Translations under genes and position numbers: made by a program
The notes under the pieces: model-generated
What the model was told of the DNA's origin: nothing
Database searches by the model: none
Seen by the model: the letters and a program-made list of their open reading frames with translations, nothing else
In this document: one piece after another, positions 8,357 to 16,993 of the stretch
How the letters are laid out: each line of letters begins with the position of its first letter
How positions within the stretch are numbered: the stretch's first letter is position 1
From: Tenacibaculum sp. 1_MG-2023
GTDB taxonomy: Bacteria > Bacteroidota > Bacteroidia > Flavobacteriales > Flavobacteriaceae
Direction: 5' to 3'
Length of the DNA: 64,000 bases
Assembly (NCBI RefSeq): GCF_030547425.1
Contig: NZ_JAUORH010000013.1
Span: 1 to 64,000 of the forward strand

Positions 8357-10333
8357 TTACCAAATTTTAAAAGCTAAGCTTTTATCTTCTTCGTTATACT
8401 TTCTCGTAAATCCGTGTTTACTGTTATTGATTATTACTCCTTTATAGGCACTGTTACCATTAAATCCGTCGTTACAGTCTACAGTTAAAGAATAGGTTTT
8501 AATTTTTCCATCAGGATAAAAATCAGAACCAGAAAAATCGATGTCAATATTTTTACGTTTTTTAAACCAGTCAGCAAGTTTTTCTAATTCTTTTTTAGTA
8601 GTTTCTTTAGTAATAATTAATTCAGCTTTTACATTATTTATAGTACTATCAAATAAAAAACTTACATCATCGTCGTTACTAGAGTCCCAATTATCAGAAT
8701 CATTATTATTGATATCTTCATCATCACAATCCATACATTCAAAACCTTTAGATGTCATTTTAAAATGATGATTAGCCATATCACGATCGTATACATTTTG
8801 AACGTTTTTTACATCATCTAAAAAGTTACGAGACGAACCTTCAAAATATATAGTTGTTCCTTCAGGAATGTATAAAACAGCATCAATTTCTTCATCTTTC
8901 CACATGTTTTTGTATTCGCTAATAAAAAAGGCATCAAAAACAATAGTATTGTTAGCCGTTTTAAAATTGTACTGAATCGCTTCAGCATTATTATTAGCAT
9001 CGTTACGTTTTCTTCCTTCTGAAGTTTTTTTGATTTCTATATATGCACTGCCTGTTTCACTCTTACGAACATCTATATTTATATCGTTAGAGTATTTCAT
9101 TTCTTTATCATTTACATGAACAGATATTGAATTATCACGATTTCGTAAACTGTGTTGGTAATAAATATTGTCATCGTTTACTATTCTTAGTTTTAGTGGC
9201 TCTTCTTTATCGTATGTAATGCTGTGTTTTGAAATATGTGCACCATCATAAGCATGAGTGGTAAAATATTCAATACCAGAGAACCCAATAGCTAATAAGG
9301 AAATTAGCCAAAGCCCGAATAATGTTAAAACTGTAGTAATACCGAGTCTTTTAACATTAGGAGATAAAATTCGTAATCCTAAAATAAATAAGACAACAAA
9401 AGGAATTCCTATTAAAAAGAAAACAAATGTCATTAACAACCATTTAGGCATTGCCGAATCGTAGAAGAAAGGAGGGTAGTGAATCATATCTCCATCAAAA
9501 TTTAAGATTTCTAAGCTTCCTACCGAAAATAAGCCCAACAATAATGAGATGATGGTAATACCAGCGATAAATATTAATAATACGCCCATGAATTTACCAA
9601 ACACTTTAAATATGGCTAATAAAATTTTACCGATAGTGTCTATGAAATCCTGAAAACCAGATTTAGTTTGGTTACGTAGTTTTTGATAATCAGCATTGGA
9701 AATTTTATCCGATAAATCATGGGCGCCTTCCTTTACTTTTGAAGAAAGGTTTTCAAATTCGTTACGAATTTTTTTTTCAATATTATCAATATTTACAGCT
9801 TCACCTTCCATCTGTAATTTTTCTGAGGTAGTTTTAGCTTCAGGCAAAATAACCCATAAAATGATATATCCTATAATTCCGAAACCAAACCCTGCTAATG
9901 TTAAAATAAGGAAAGCTAAACGAATCCAAACAACATCAATATTAAAATAATGTCCTAGTCCAGAACAAACTCCTCCTAAAAACTTGTCATCACCATCTCT
10001 AAACATTTTTTTGCTAGAGGTGTTTCTGTTGTAGTTGTAAGAGGTATTCTCGTTATACCCTTCTTCAGCCTCTGCATAATCCTCTGGTTGTCCCATGATA
10101 GCAATAATTTCTTCAATATCGTTTTCATTTACTACTTGACGAGCATCGGTAATTCTTTCAGATAATAACTCACTAATACGAGCTTCGATATCTGCTATAA
10201 TTTCATTTTTTCCTTGCGGATCGTTACTTAACGAACGAGCGATGGCGTCTAAGTATCGTTTTAATTTCTGATAGGCAATTTCATCTATATGGAAGAAAAA
10301 TCCGCCTAGGTTTATATTTATTGTCTTATTCAT
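8357..10333 (-). CDS. PspC-domain envelope stress protein
   Basis: A 658-residue membrane protein. Residues 1-90 are a soluble helical region (ADIEARISELLSERI), and residues 108-170 are a canonical PspC domain (KFLGGVCSGLGHYFNIDVVWIR and a transmembrane pair ending GYIILWVILPEA). Residues 230-350 contain several more transmembrane helices. The C-terminal 300 residues are a beta-rich region with an acidic, Asn/Asp-rich stretch near residue 545. This long form, fused to a DUF-type putative beta-helix tail, is common in Bacteroidota. The start overlaps the end of the upstream padR by 8 bp. A role in phage-shock-like membrane stress is inferred from PspC. Confidence 0.88.
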   Translation of the reverse strand: MNKTININLGGFFFHIDEIAYQKLKRYLDAIARSLSNDPQGKNEIIADIEARISELLSERITDARQVVNENDIEEIIAIMGQPEDYAEAEEGYNENTSYNYNRNTSSKKMFRDGDDKFLGGVCSGLGHYFNIDVVWIRLAFLILTLAGFGFGIIGYIILWVILPEAKTTSEKLQMEGEAVNIDNIEKKIRNEFENLSSKVKEGAHDLSDKISNADYQKLRNQTKSGFQDFIDTIGKILLAIFKVFGKFMGVLLIFIAGITIISLLLGLFSVGSLEILNFDGDMIHYPPFFYDSAMPKWLLMTFVFFLIGIPFVVLFILGLRILSPNVKRLGITTVLTLFGLWLISLLAIGFSGIEYFTTHAYDGAHISKHSITYDKEEPLKLRIVNDDNIYYQHSLRNRDNSISVHVNDKEMKYSNDINIDVRKSETGSAYIEIKKTSEGRKRNDANNNAEAIQYNFKTANNTIVFDAFFISEYKNMWKDEEIDAVLYIPEGTTIYFEGSSRNFLDDVKNVQNVYDRDMANHHFKMTSKGFECMDCDDEDINNNDSDNWDSSNDDDVSFLFDSTINNVKAELIITKETTKKELEKLADWFKKRKNIDIDFSGSDFYPDGKIKTYSLTVDCNDGFNGNSAYKGVIINNSKHGFTRKYNEEDKSLAFKIW

Positions 10334-10670
10334 CTTTAGTTGATTTTGTACTTGTTACTTGGTTTACTGCGTTTACTAAATTATACCATGTTTTATTTAA
10401 TTCTTTTAAAAACATTCCGCCATTTTCAGTGAGTACGTAATATTTTCTTGGAGGTCCAGAGGTTGATTCTTCCCATCTGTAACTTAATAATCCTGCATTT
10501 TTTAAGCGGGTAAGTAACGGATATATGGTTCCTTCAACCACAATCATTTCTGCACTTTTAAGGCTAGAGAGTATTTCAGAGGTATAAGCATCTCCTTTTT
10601 GTAGAATAGATAAGATGCAATATTCTAAAACGCCCTTACGCATTTGTGCTTTTGTATTTTCTATCTTCAT
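10326..10670 (-). CDS. PadR-family transcriptional regulator
   Basis: A 114-residue winged-helix regulator. It starts with KGVLEYCILSILQKGDAYTS and carries the PadR hallmark VEGTIYPLLTRLKNAGLL followed by PPRKYYVLTENG (wing). Short PadR proteins of this type (subfamily 2) in Gram-positive and Bacteroidota genomes often sit directly in front of a PspC or DUF4870 gene and control it. Here it is the middle gene of the DUF4870-padR-pspC-NTF2 operon, 17 bp after the DUF4870 gene. It probably autoregulates the operon from the promoter at 11148, though no operator was identified. Confidence 0.92.
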   Translation of the reverse strand: MKIENTKAQMRKGVLEYCILSILQKGDAYTSEILSSLKSAEMIVVEGTIYPLLTRLKNAGLLSYRWEESTSGPPRKYYVLTENGGMFLKELNKTWYNLVNAVNQVTSTKSTKDE

Positions 10671-10687
10671 GTAATGCGGTTTATGGG

Positions 10688-11116
10688 TTATTTTATAAAT
10701 TTTATTGTAAGCGGATAATGATACATTTCGCCTTTGTTAGCTTTCATAGCTGCTATAATTATTAGTGCTACTTTAATAAGAGCAACAATGCTTACTATTG
10801 AAGCAAATCCAAAAAAGCCAAACAATCCTCCATGTCCATGATGTCCACCAAAATCGATATCTACACCATTAAATCCGTTAAAAAGACTTCCGAAGAAAAA
10901 AGGAATAAAGGAAAGACCTAGTATAAAAATGTATAGACTATAACTGATGTTAAAGTTAACAGCTTCTTTACCATGCTCATCTAAAAAATGACTTCTTTCC
11001 TTTAAAGTTTGCCATAATATAAGCGGGGTAAGTATACTACCTAAAGGAAATAAATATCCTGCAAAAGCAGCAATATGTATTAAAAAGGCATTGGTGTTTT
11101 GGTTATTATGTTGCAT
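10688..11116 (-). CDS. DUF4870 membrane protein
   Basis: A 142-residue membrane protein with three to four hydrophobic segments. It matches DUF4870 (Tic20-like fold): HIAAFAGYLFPLGSILTPL, then FLDEHGKEAVNFNISY, then a C-terminal segment with KGEMYHYPLTIKF. A glycine- and histidine-rich loop (around residue 90, FGGHHGHGGLFGF) is unusual and could bind metal, though that is speculation. First gene of the PadR/PspC operon, with a full promoter upstream. Confidence 0.85.
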   Translation of the reverse strand: MQHNNQNTNAFLIHIAAFAGYLFPLGSILTPLILWQTLKERSHFLDEHGKEAVNFNISYSLYIFILGLSFIPFFFGSLFNGFNGVDIDFGGHHGHGGLFGFFGFASIVSIVALIKVALIIIAAMKANKGEMYHYPLTIKFIK

Positions 11117-11147
11117 AGTGAAATGATTTATATAATACTGTACATTG

Positions 11148-11155
11148 CAAATATA
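11148..11155 (-). promoter_or_regulatory. Promoter for the DUF4870-padR-pspC operon
   Basis: TATATTTG on the minus strand, with a TTG located 21 bp upstream (plus-strand CAA at 11177-11179). This is a good fit to TTG-N17-23-TAnnTTTG. The leader to the ATG at 11116 is about 28 nt. Confidence 0.65.
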
Positions 11156-11270
11156 TGTCTTTTAAAAGGTATTATGCAATACATAGTACTAAGATTTAAC
11201 AAGATTTAACATTTACTTCAAACTAAATAATTAAATAAAAAGCTGTACATTGCCTGTAAATACTGAAAAA

Positions 11271-11726
11271 ATGAAGTTTACACCTCGAAAAGTCAATGCC
11301 TTTTTATTATTCAAGTTACCCTCAGCTTTTTTTACAGGAGTGCGATTAAAGTCACTTACAAATAATGCAGCAGTGGTTAAAGTTACCTATAGATGGGTAA
11401 ATCAAAATCCATTTAAATCGATGTTTTGGGCGGTGCAAGGAATGGCGTCGGAGTTATCAACAGGTATTTTGGTAATGAAAGAAATAGATGCGTCAAATAG
11501 AAAGATTTCGATGTTAGTAACCAATATGAATGGAACGTTTACTAAAAAGGCAACGGGTAAAATTCGTTTTGAATGTAATGAAGGAGAGTTAATAAGAGCA
11601 ACTATTCAAAAAGCAATTGAAACAGGAGAAGGACAAACAATAACTGTTACTTCTGAAGGTTTTAACGAGGAGGGAATTTCAGTTTCGAAATTCGAATACG
11701 AATGGAGTTTAAAAGCTAAAAATTAG
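11271..11726 (+). CDS. DUF4442 hotdog-fold protein (thioesterase-like)
   Basis: A 151-residue protein with a hotdog-like pattern (DUF4442): KLPSAFFTGVRLKSLTNNAA, then NPFKSMFWAVQGMASELSTG, where the long central helix lies. A catalytic Asp/Glu typical of active thioesterases is not obvious, as in other DUF4442 members. The ATG at 11271 is chosen over an in-frame TTG at 11250, because the extra seven residues are unlike the family start. It is followed after 6 bp by the beta-lactamase gene, so the two are likely cotranscribed. Substrate unknown. Confidence 0.78.
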   Translation: MKFTPRKVNAFLLFKLPSAFFTGVRLKSLTNNAAVVKVTYRWVNQNPFKSMFWAVQGMASELSTGILVMKEIDASNRKISMLVTNMNGTFTKKATGKIRFECNEGELIRATIQKAIETGEGQTITVTSEGFNEEGISVSKFEYEWSLKAKN

Positions 11727-11732
11727 TTTAAG

Positions 11733-12590
11733 ATGAGGTTTAGTTGGGGTTTTATAATTATTGTATTACTGCTCTCTTGTAAAAATGAAAAAAAGAGTAA
11801 AAAAGAGAAGGTAGAAGCAAAGCTTGTAGTTAATAATCAGTTTCAAGAAATTCTTGATAGCACAAAGTTAGAAGGCGCTATACTGGTATATGATTTGAGT
11901 AAAGATATTTATTATTCAAATGATTTTGATTGGTGTGAAAAAGGAAACTTACCTGCATCAACATTTAAAATTCCGAATTCTATCATTGCTTTAGAAACAG
12001 GTGTAGTTAAAAATGATAGTGTAATTTTTAAATGGAATGGAGAATCTAGATATCTAAAAGTTTGGGAACAAGATTTAACGTTAAAAGAAGCATTTCATCA
12101 TTCTTGTGTGCCCTGTTATCAAGAAGTTGCTAGAAAAATTGGAGTAGATAGAATGAAATCTAATTTAGCAAAGTTAGATTTTGGTTCAATGGATGTAAAC
12201 GAAACGACTTTAGATAATTTTTGGTTAGAGGGAAAATCGAAGATCAATCAATTTAAACAAATAGAATTTTTAAAACGACTACATAATTCAGAGTTACTTA
12301 TTAGTGAGCGTACTGATAGTATCATGAAAAATATGATAATAATGTCTAAAAATAACCAGTATGTACTGAGGGGTAAAACAGGTTGGTCAGTAAAAGGTGA
12401 AGTAGATAATGGTTGGTTTGTTGGTTATGTTTTGGTTAAAAACAAAGCTTATTTCTTTGCGACAAATGTAGTTCCAAAAAAGAGCTTCGATATGAGCTTT
12501 TTTAATAAAGAAAGGAAAGAAGTAACTTTTAAAGCTTTAGATATGCTTAAAATATTAGGAGAGAAAGAATCATTTGTAACAAAACAATAA
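11733..12590 (+). CDS. Class D (OXA-type) beta-lactamase lipoprotein
   Basis: A 285-residue serine beta-lactamase/penicillin-binding fold protein. Motifs in order: lipobox LLLS-C at Cys16; S-T-F-K at residues 76-79 (catalytic Ser76, Lys79 for carboxylation); S-C-V at 124-126; F-G-S at 150-152 in place of the usual YGN; the omega-loop DNFWLEG with the conserved Trp164; and K-T-G at 215-217. All residues needed for activity are visible, so it should be a working class D enzyme or a close PBP-like relative. Being lipid-anchored is less common than the soluble periplasmic form. It follows the DUF4442 gene by 6 bp and shows no mobile element nearby, so it is probably intrinsic to the chromosome. 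Confidence 0.9.
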   Translation: MRFSWGFIIIVLLLSCKNEKKSKKEKVEAKLVVNNQFQEILDSTKLEGAILVYDLSKDIYYSNDFDWCEKGNLPASTFKIPNSIIALETGVVKNDSVIFKWNGESRYLKVWEQDLTLKEAFHHSCVPCYQEVARKIGVDRMKSNLAKLDFGSMDVNETTLDNFWLEGKSKINQFKQIEFLKRLHNSELLISERTDSIMKNMIIMSKNNQYVLRGKTGWSVKGEVDNGWFVGYVLVKNKAYFFATNVVPKKSFDMSFFNKERKEVTFKALDMLKILGEKESFVTKQ

Positions 12591-12623
12591 AAAACTCTTC
12601 TTATAAATATAAAAACAAAAATT

Positions 12624-13424
12624 ATGAATGCACACGAAATAGATTATCGCATTTTTGGAGAAGAAATGCAGTATGTAGAAATAGAATTAGATCCGCAAGA
12701 AGGAGTAGTTGCTGAAAGTGGTAGCTTTATGATGATGGATGCCGATGTAAAAATGAATACGATTTTTGGAGACGGTTCAAACCAAGAAAAAGGATTGTTA
12801 GGAAAGATTTTTTCAGCAGGAAAACGAATATTAACAGGAGAAAGCTTGTTTATGACTGTATTTACAAACGATGGTCAAGGAAAAAAACAAGTATCTTTTG
12901 CATCACCATATCCTGGGAAAATAATCCCGATTGATTTAACTGAGTTTGGTGGGAAGTTTATTTGTCAAAAAGATGCTTTTTTATGTGCAGCTAAGGGTGT
13001 GTCTATCGGGGTAGAGTTTTCAAAACGCTTAGGTAGAGGATTGTTTGGAGGAGAAGGATTTATTATGCAAAAAATGGAAGGAGATGGTATTGGTTTTGTA
13101 CATGCAGGTGGTACCATGGCAAAAAAGGTCTTACAGCCTGGGGAAGTTTTAAAGGTAGATACAGGGTGTATAGTAGGTTTTACACAAGGTGTTGATTATG
13201 ATATTGAGTTTGTTGGAGGGATAAAAAACACCATTTTTGGAGGAGAAGGATTATTCTTTGCTAAGCTTAGAGGTCCAGGAACTGTATATATTCAATCATT
13301 ACCATTTAGCAGATTAGCAGGTAGAGTGTTAGCAATGGCGCCTCAAACAGGCAAAGGAGATAGAGGAGAAGGAAGTGTTTTAGGTGGTTTAGGAGATATT
13401 TTAGATGGAGATAATAGGTTTTAA
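12624..13424 (+). CDS. AIM24/TIGR00266 family protein
   Basis: A 266-residue soluble protein of the TIGR00266/AIM24 family. It has the duplicated beta-helix-like pattern: ELDPQEGVVAESGSFMMMD at the start, GFIMQKMEGDGIGFVHAGG in the middle, and FFAKLRGPGTVYIQSLPFSR near the end. The ending with a glycine-rich tail is typical. Bacterial members are often fused or linked to tellurium-resistance or scramblase-like genes, but no such partner is here. Function unknown. A bidirectional terminator follows. Confidence 0.88.
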   Translation: MNAHEIDYRIFGEEMQYVEIELDPQEGVVAESGSFMMMDADVKMNTIFGDGSNQEKGLLGKIFSAGKRILTGESLFMTVFTNDGQGKKQVSFASPYPGKIIPIDLTEFGGKFICQKDAFLCAAKGVSIGVEFSKRLGRGLFGGEGFIMQKMEGDGIGFVHAGGTMAKKVLQPGEVLKVDTGCIVGFTQGVDYDIEFVGGIKNTIFGGEGLFFAKLRGPGTVYIQSLPFSRLAGRVLAMAPQTGKGDRGEGSVLGGLGDILDGDNRF

Positions 13425-13452
13425 TTATAACCTATAAAGTAGTATTGAATAT

Positions 13453-13487
13453 AAAAAGCAGCTAAATTAAATTTTAGCTGCTTTTTT
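13453..13487. terminator. Bidirectional intrinsic terminator
   Basis: Stem AAAAAGCAGCTAAA / TTTAGCTGCTTTTT with A- and T-tracts on both sides. It lies between the convergent AIM24-family and TlpA-like genes and can serve both. Confidence 0.85.
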
Positions 13488-13509
13488 AGTTTGTGTTAGT
13501 TTTTTAAGT

Positions 13510-14904
13510 TTAAATACCTAACTCTTCAAACATATTGATTAAACGCTCTCCCTGTGATGGAGCAGGAGCATTAGGACTTACAATATTACCTTCAGGATCT
13601 ATTAAAATAAATCTTGGTAATCCTTTAATTAAGAAGTTTTGTGCCCACTCTAATTTTAAGTGACTATCACCTGCCATTAACTGTATACCAGTCATCTCTC
13701 TGTCTTGAATGGTTTCTTTCCATTTGTCGTCATTACCCTTCGCGTCAACATTAATACTTACAAACTCAATGTTTTTACCATGGTATTCTTGCTCTAATCG
13801 CTTTAACAAAGGAATTTCTCTTTTACAATACGCACACCAAGTAGCCCAAACATCAATATATAAGTACTTCCCATGGCCTAATAAATCATCAAAAGAAGTT
13901 GTTCCGCCATTATAGTTTACATAGTTTGTAAATTTAGGTGCAGGTTGCCCTTTAGCAGTAGTTTTTAAAAGATCGTAGTCTTTAGTAATTTCTTTTTTAT
14001 GTGTTTCATTTGTAGAATATGCCATAAATTTTCTGTAAAACTCTTTTAAGTCACTGGTGTATGTTATACTGCTTTCAGCACTATTATATAATAAATCATT
14101 TTTAGCAATTGTATCGGTAACTTCAGTTTGTACAGTTTCTAAATAAGTCAAGTATAAATCTTCACCTTCTTTGTTTTTTTCTTTAGCTATGTTGTTTAAC
14201 TCAGTTTCTAACATTACTCTATAGAAGTATGAAGTAGTATAGTCGCCACCACTATAGTTAAAGTTTTCTAGTGGGTCAGGAAAATTTTCAGAAACAGTGA
14301 AATCTTTATTTCCTGTTAACGTTCTGTGATAATCTTGATAATTATATAAGTTTCTTAAACATTCATAGTCAATGTTTTTTACTTCTTTTTTTAAAAAATC
14401 AGCAGGTAATTGTTTAGAGATAGAAGCTTCGGTTACAGCATCTTTATATTCATTAGTTTTTGCTAAAAACTCTTCTTCTTCTAAAGCAAAATATTGATTA
14501 GCACTAACAAGTATTTCAGGCCAAGTTTTTTGTTTTTCATGAAGGTAACTATTTATTCTTTTGTTAGTACCTTCAAAATTAATAAAGTCAGGGTTATCGT
14601 AATCAAAGACAATACCTGTATCATCAGTTTTTGTTAAATATAAATTGATAGTTTTAATAGGTTTAGTATTATAAACTAACGTGTAATACCCATTTCTATT
14701 AATTTTAAGAGTATCGATAAAAGAACCAGTTTTTTTATCAAACTTTATTTTCTTTTCAAACTGAAAGCCATTTAAAGTAACATTTCTTTTTTTGAAGTTG
14801 TCAATCTTTCCAGTCAAAACTAAGTAGTCTTTAACAGGTTTCTCTTCCTTTTTACATGAAATTATGGTAACTCCTAAGAGGACTAAAAGTACTAGTTTTT
14901 TCAT
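13510..14904 (-). CDS. TlpA-like thiol:disulfide oxidoreductase lipoprotein
   Basis: A 464-residue exported lipoprotein (lipobox IIS-C at Cys17). Residues 30-320 form an N-terminal region with an early beta-domain (VLTGKIDNFKKRNVTL) and a helical middle, as in the Bacteroidota TlpA family. The C-terminal 140 residues are a thioredoxin domain with DVWATWCAYCKREIP (Cys357, Cys360) and the cis-Pro segment GLPRFILIDPEG. It probably reduces or isomerises disulfides in envelope proteins. It is monocistronic, with the bidirectional terminator after it. A weak promoter-like TTTCTTTG lies upstream. Confidence 0.9.
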   Translation of the reverse strand: MKKLVLLVLLGVTIISCKKEEKPVKDYLVLTGKIDNFKKRNVTLNGFQFEKKIKFDKKTGSFIDTLKINRNGYYTLVYNTKPIKTINLYLTKTDDTGIVFDYDNPDFINFEGTNKRINSYLHEKQKTWPEILVSANQYFALEEEEFLAKTNEYKDAVTEASISKQLPADFLKKEVKNIDYECLRNLYNYQDYHRTLTGNKDFTVSENFPDPLENFNYSGGDYTTSYFYRVMLETELNNIAKEKNKEGEDLYLTYLETVQTEVTDTIAKNDLLYNSAESSITYTSDLKEFYRKFMAYSTNETHKKEITKDYDLLKTTAKGQPAPKFTNYVNYNGGTTSFDDLLGHGKYLYIDVWATWCAYCKREIPLLKRLEQEYHGKNIEFVSINVDAKGNDDKWKETIQDREMTGIQLMAGDSHLKLEWAQNFLIKGLPRFILIDPEGNIVSPNAPAPSQGERLINMFEELGI

Positions 14905-15072
14905 TGTTTAATGTTTAGTGAAAATATGGTGTTTAAGGCGCCGAAGTTACTTTTTTTAACTTTTTTATCAAAGAAATTAACATTTTATTTAAACTAAGCT
15001 TTATTTTTTACAAAAAATCACCTTGGAGTTTTATCTTTTTTTTGGTTCTTTGTACATCTTAAAAATATTAAA

Positions 15073-16578
15073 ATGGATACTACACATATAATAAATTCAC
15101 AACCAGTAGGTTTAGAAGATATTCATGGTATTTTATTACTAGATAAAAAACTTTCTTTATCAGAAGAATCAACTGAAAAGATATTAAAATGCCGCGCCTA
15201 TCTTGACAAAAAAATGAAAATTCATAGTGATCCAATTTATGGAATCAATACAGGGTTTGGTTCATTGTGTAATGTTAAGATTAGTGGAGATAATTTGCAA
15301 CAACTTCAAGAAAACTTAGTAATGAGCCATGCTTGTGGAACAGGTGATGAAGTGCCACAAGAAATTGTAAAGTTAATGTTGTTGCTAAAAATACAATCGT
15401 TAAGCTATGGTCATTCTGGAGTACAGTTGGCTACAGTTGAGCGTTTAATAGAGTTTTACAATAACGATATTTTTCCAGTTGTATATACACAAGGTTCGTT
15501 GGGGGCATCTGGTGATTTAGCACCGTTAGCGCACCTTTCATTACCATTAATTGGTTTAGGAGAAGTGTATGTTTCTGGTGAACGAGTTTCTGGAGAAAGT
15601 TTATTAGAAAAATTTGGATGGGAGAAAATAAACTTACAATCTAAAGAAGGTTTAGCACTGTTAAACGGAACTCAATTTATGAGTGCTTATGGTGTTCATA
15701 ATTTATTAAAAGCGTATAAACTTTCATACTTAGCTGATGTTATTGGTTCGATTTCTTTAGAAGCTTTTGACGGACGAATTGAACCTTTTAATGAGTTGAT
15801 TCATTTAGTGCGTCCACATAACGGACAGTTAGCTACAGCTAAACGTATTAAAGAAGTATTAGAAGGGAGTGAGTTAATTAAGCAACCAAAAGAACACGTA
15901 CAAGATCCTTATTCTTTCAGATGTATGCCACAAGTTCATGGTGCAACAAAAGATACACTAGAGTTTGTAAAGAAAACATTCATAACAGAAATAAATTCAG
16001 TAACAGATAACCCAAATGTTTTTGTTGATGAAGATATTATTGTTTCAGGAGGAAATTTCCACGGGCAGCCACTTGCTTTAGCATTAGATTATTTAGCGAT
16101 TGCAATTGCCGAATTAGGAAATATTTCTGAAAGAAGAACCTACCAGTTAGTTTCTGGTTTAAGAGGATTACCTGACTTTTTGGTGTCTAATCCAGGATTA
16201 AATAGCGGATTTATGATTCCACAGTATACAGCAGCAAGTATTGTAAGTGCAAACAAGCAACTTTGTACACCATCTAGTGTAGATTCTATCGTGTCAAGTA
16301 ACGGACAAGAAGACCACGTAAGTATGGGAGCTAACGGGGCTGTTAAAGCTAAAAAGGTAATAGATAATGTATGTTCTGTATTAGCTATTGAATTGATGAA
16401 TGCTTCTCAAGGACTTTCTTTTAGAAAAAATAACACTTCTGAATTTTTAACTTCTTTTGTAAGTATGTTTAGACAAGATGTACCTATAGTAAATGATGAC
16501 AGAGTATTGCATAACGACATTAAAAAAGCAGAAAACTTTATTAATAACTTAACTATTGAAGTTGAGGAATTGTTTTAA
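15073..16578 (+). CDS. hutH: Histidine ammonia-lyase
   Basis: A 501-residue enzyme that converts L-histidine to urocanate and ammonia, the first step of histidine degradation. The Ala-Ser-Gly triad that cyclises to the MIO cofactor is at residues 145-147 (GSLGASGDLAPLAHL). Other family blocks are YGINTGFG at 57-64, the substrate-side SVTDNPNVF near 312, and QEDHVSMGANG near 415. The length is standard for HAL. No other hut genes are next to it, so the rest of the pathway lies elsewhere. Phenylalanine/tyrosine ammonia-lyase is a less likely alternative. Confidence 0.93.
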   Translation: MDTTHIINSQPVGLEDIHGILLLDKKLSLSEESTEKILKCRAYLDKKMKIHSDPIYGINTGFGSLCNVKISGDNLQQLQENLVMSHACGTGDEVPQEIVKLMLLLKIQSLSYGHSGVQLATVERLIEFYNNDIFPVVYTQGSLGASGDLAPLAHLSLPLIGLGEVYVSGERVSGESLLEKFGWEKINLQSKEGLALLNGTQFMSAYGVHNLLKAYKLSYLADVIGSISLEAFDGRIEPFNELIHLVRPHNGQLATAKRIKEVLEGSELIKQPKEHVQDPYSFRCMPQVHGATKDTLEFVKKTFITEINSVTDNPNVFVDEDIIVSGGNFHGQPLALALDYLAIAIAELGNISERRTYQLVSGLRGLPDFLVSNPGLNSGFMIPQYTAASIVSANKQLCTPSSVDSIVSSNGQEDHVSMGANGAVKAKKVIDNVCSVLAIELMNASQGLSFRKNNTSEFLTSFVSMFRQDVPIVNDDRVLHNDIKKAENFINNLTIEVEELF

Positions 16579-16601
16579 GCAATTATAAAAAATAGTATAA
16601 G

Positions 16602-16640
16602 AAAAGCTCAAACTGTAAATTTTTACAATTTGAGCTTTTT
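16602..16640. terminator. Bidirectional intrinsic terminator after hutH
   Basis: An 18-bp stem with one mismatch, AAAAGCTCAAACTGTAAA / TTTACAATTTGAGCTTTT, and a 2-nt loop, followed by a T-tract. It serves hutH and the convergent decayed gene at 16656. Confidence 0.85.
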
Positions 16641-16655
16641 GTTTGTTATTGATGG

Positions 16656-16976
16656 TTAACTTCCAAAACTAGAATATAAGAAGAACACAATTGAAGCATT
16701 TCTATACGTGTCATTTTTAACAGGTGATATTTTTATTCCTGTACTTTCATTTCCTCTCATTAACTCACCATTTTCAGACCATTCGATAAAAGTTTCTGAA
16801 CCATTGTCCATTTTTCCGTTTTCGTCAATTTTAATTAGAGTTTTACCTTCTGAATCTTGAAGTATATTATCTACTCCTATTGTTGTGATTACAGTTCCGT
16901 TTTTATCTGTCACAGTTCCATCTTTTGCAATAGATAAGGTTATTATTAATAAAGCTTGTAGTAAAAAAACTTTTAA
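16656..16976 (-). pseudogene. Five-fold beta-flower-like exported protein, start codon lost
   Basis: From a GTG at 16913 the frame gives only 85 residues, but it stays open upstream to a TGA at 16977-16979. That extension encodes a clear signal peptide (LKVFLLQALLIITLSIA) followed by KDGTVTDKNGTV, continuous with the repeat pattern of the rest (DNILQDSEGKTL, IKIDENGKMDNG). Such G-x-V/I repeats ending in an aliphatic FFLYSSFGS tail recall the Bacteroidota 'five-fold beta-flower' proteins. No ATG, GTG or TTG precedes the signal peptide. One base removed from the T7 run at about 16964-16970 would join it to a CTG at 16980. The gene therefore looks decayed at its 5' end; non-canonical initiation cannot be excluded. 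Confidence 0.6.
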
Positions 16977-16993
16977 TCAGAGAGGTAGACTCT

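Noticed and set aside
11250..11270. TTG start for the DUF4442 gene
   Set aside because: The extra seven residues do not look like the family start; ATG 11271 (MKFTPRKVNAF) does.
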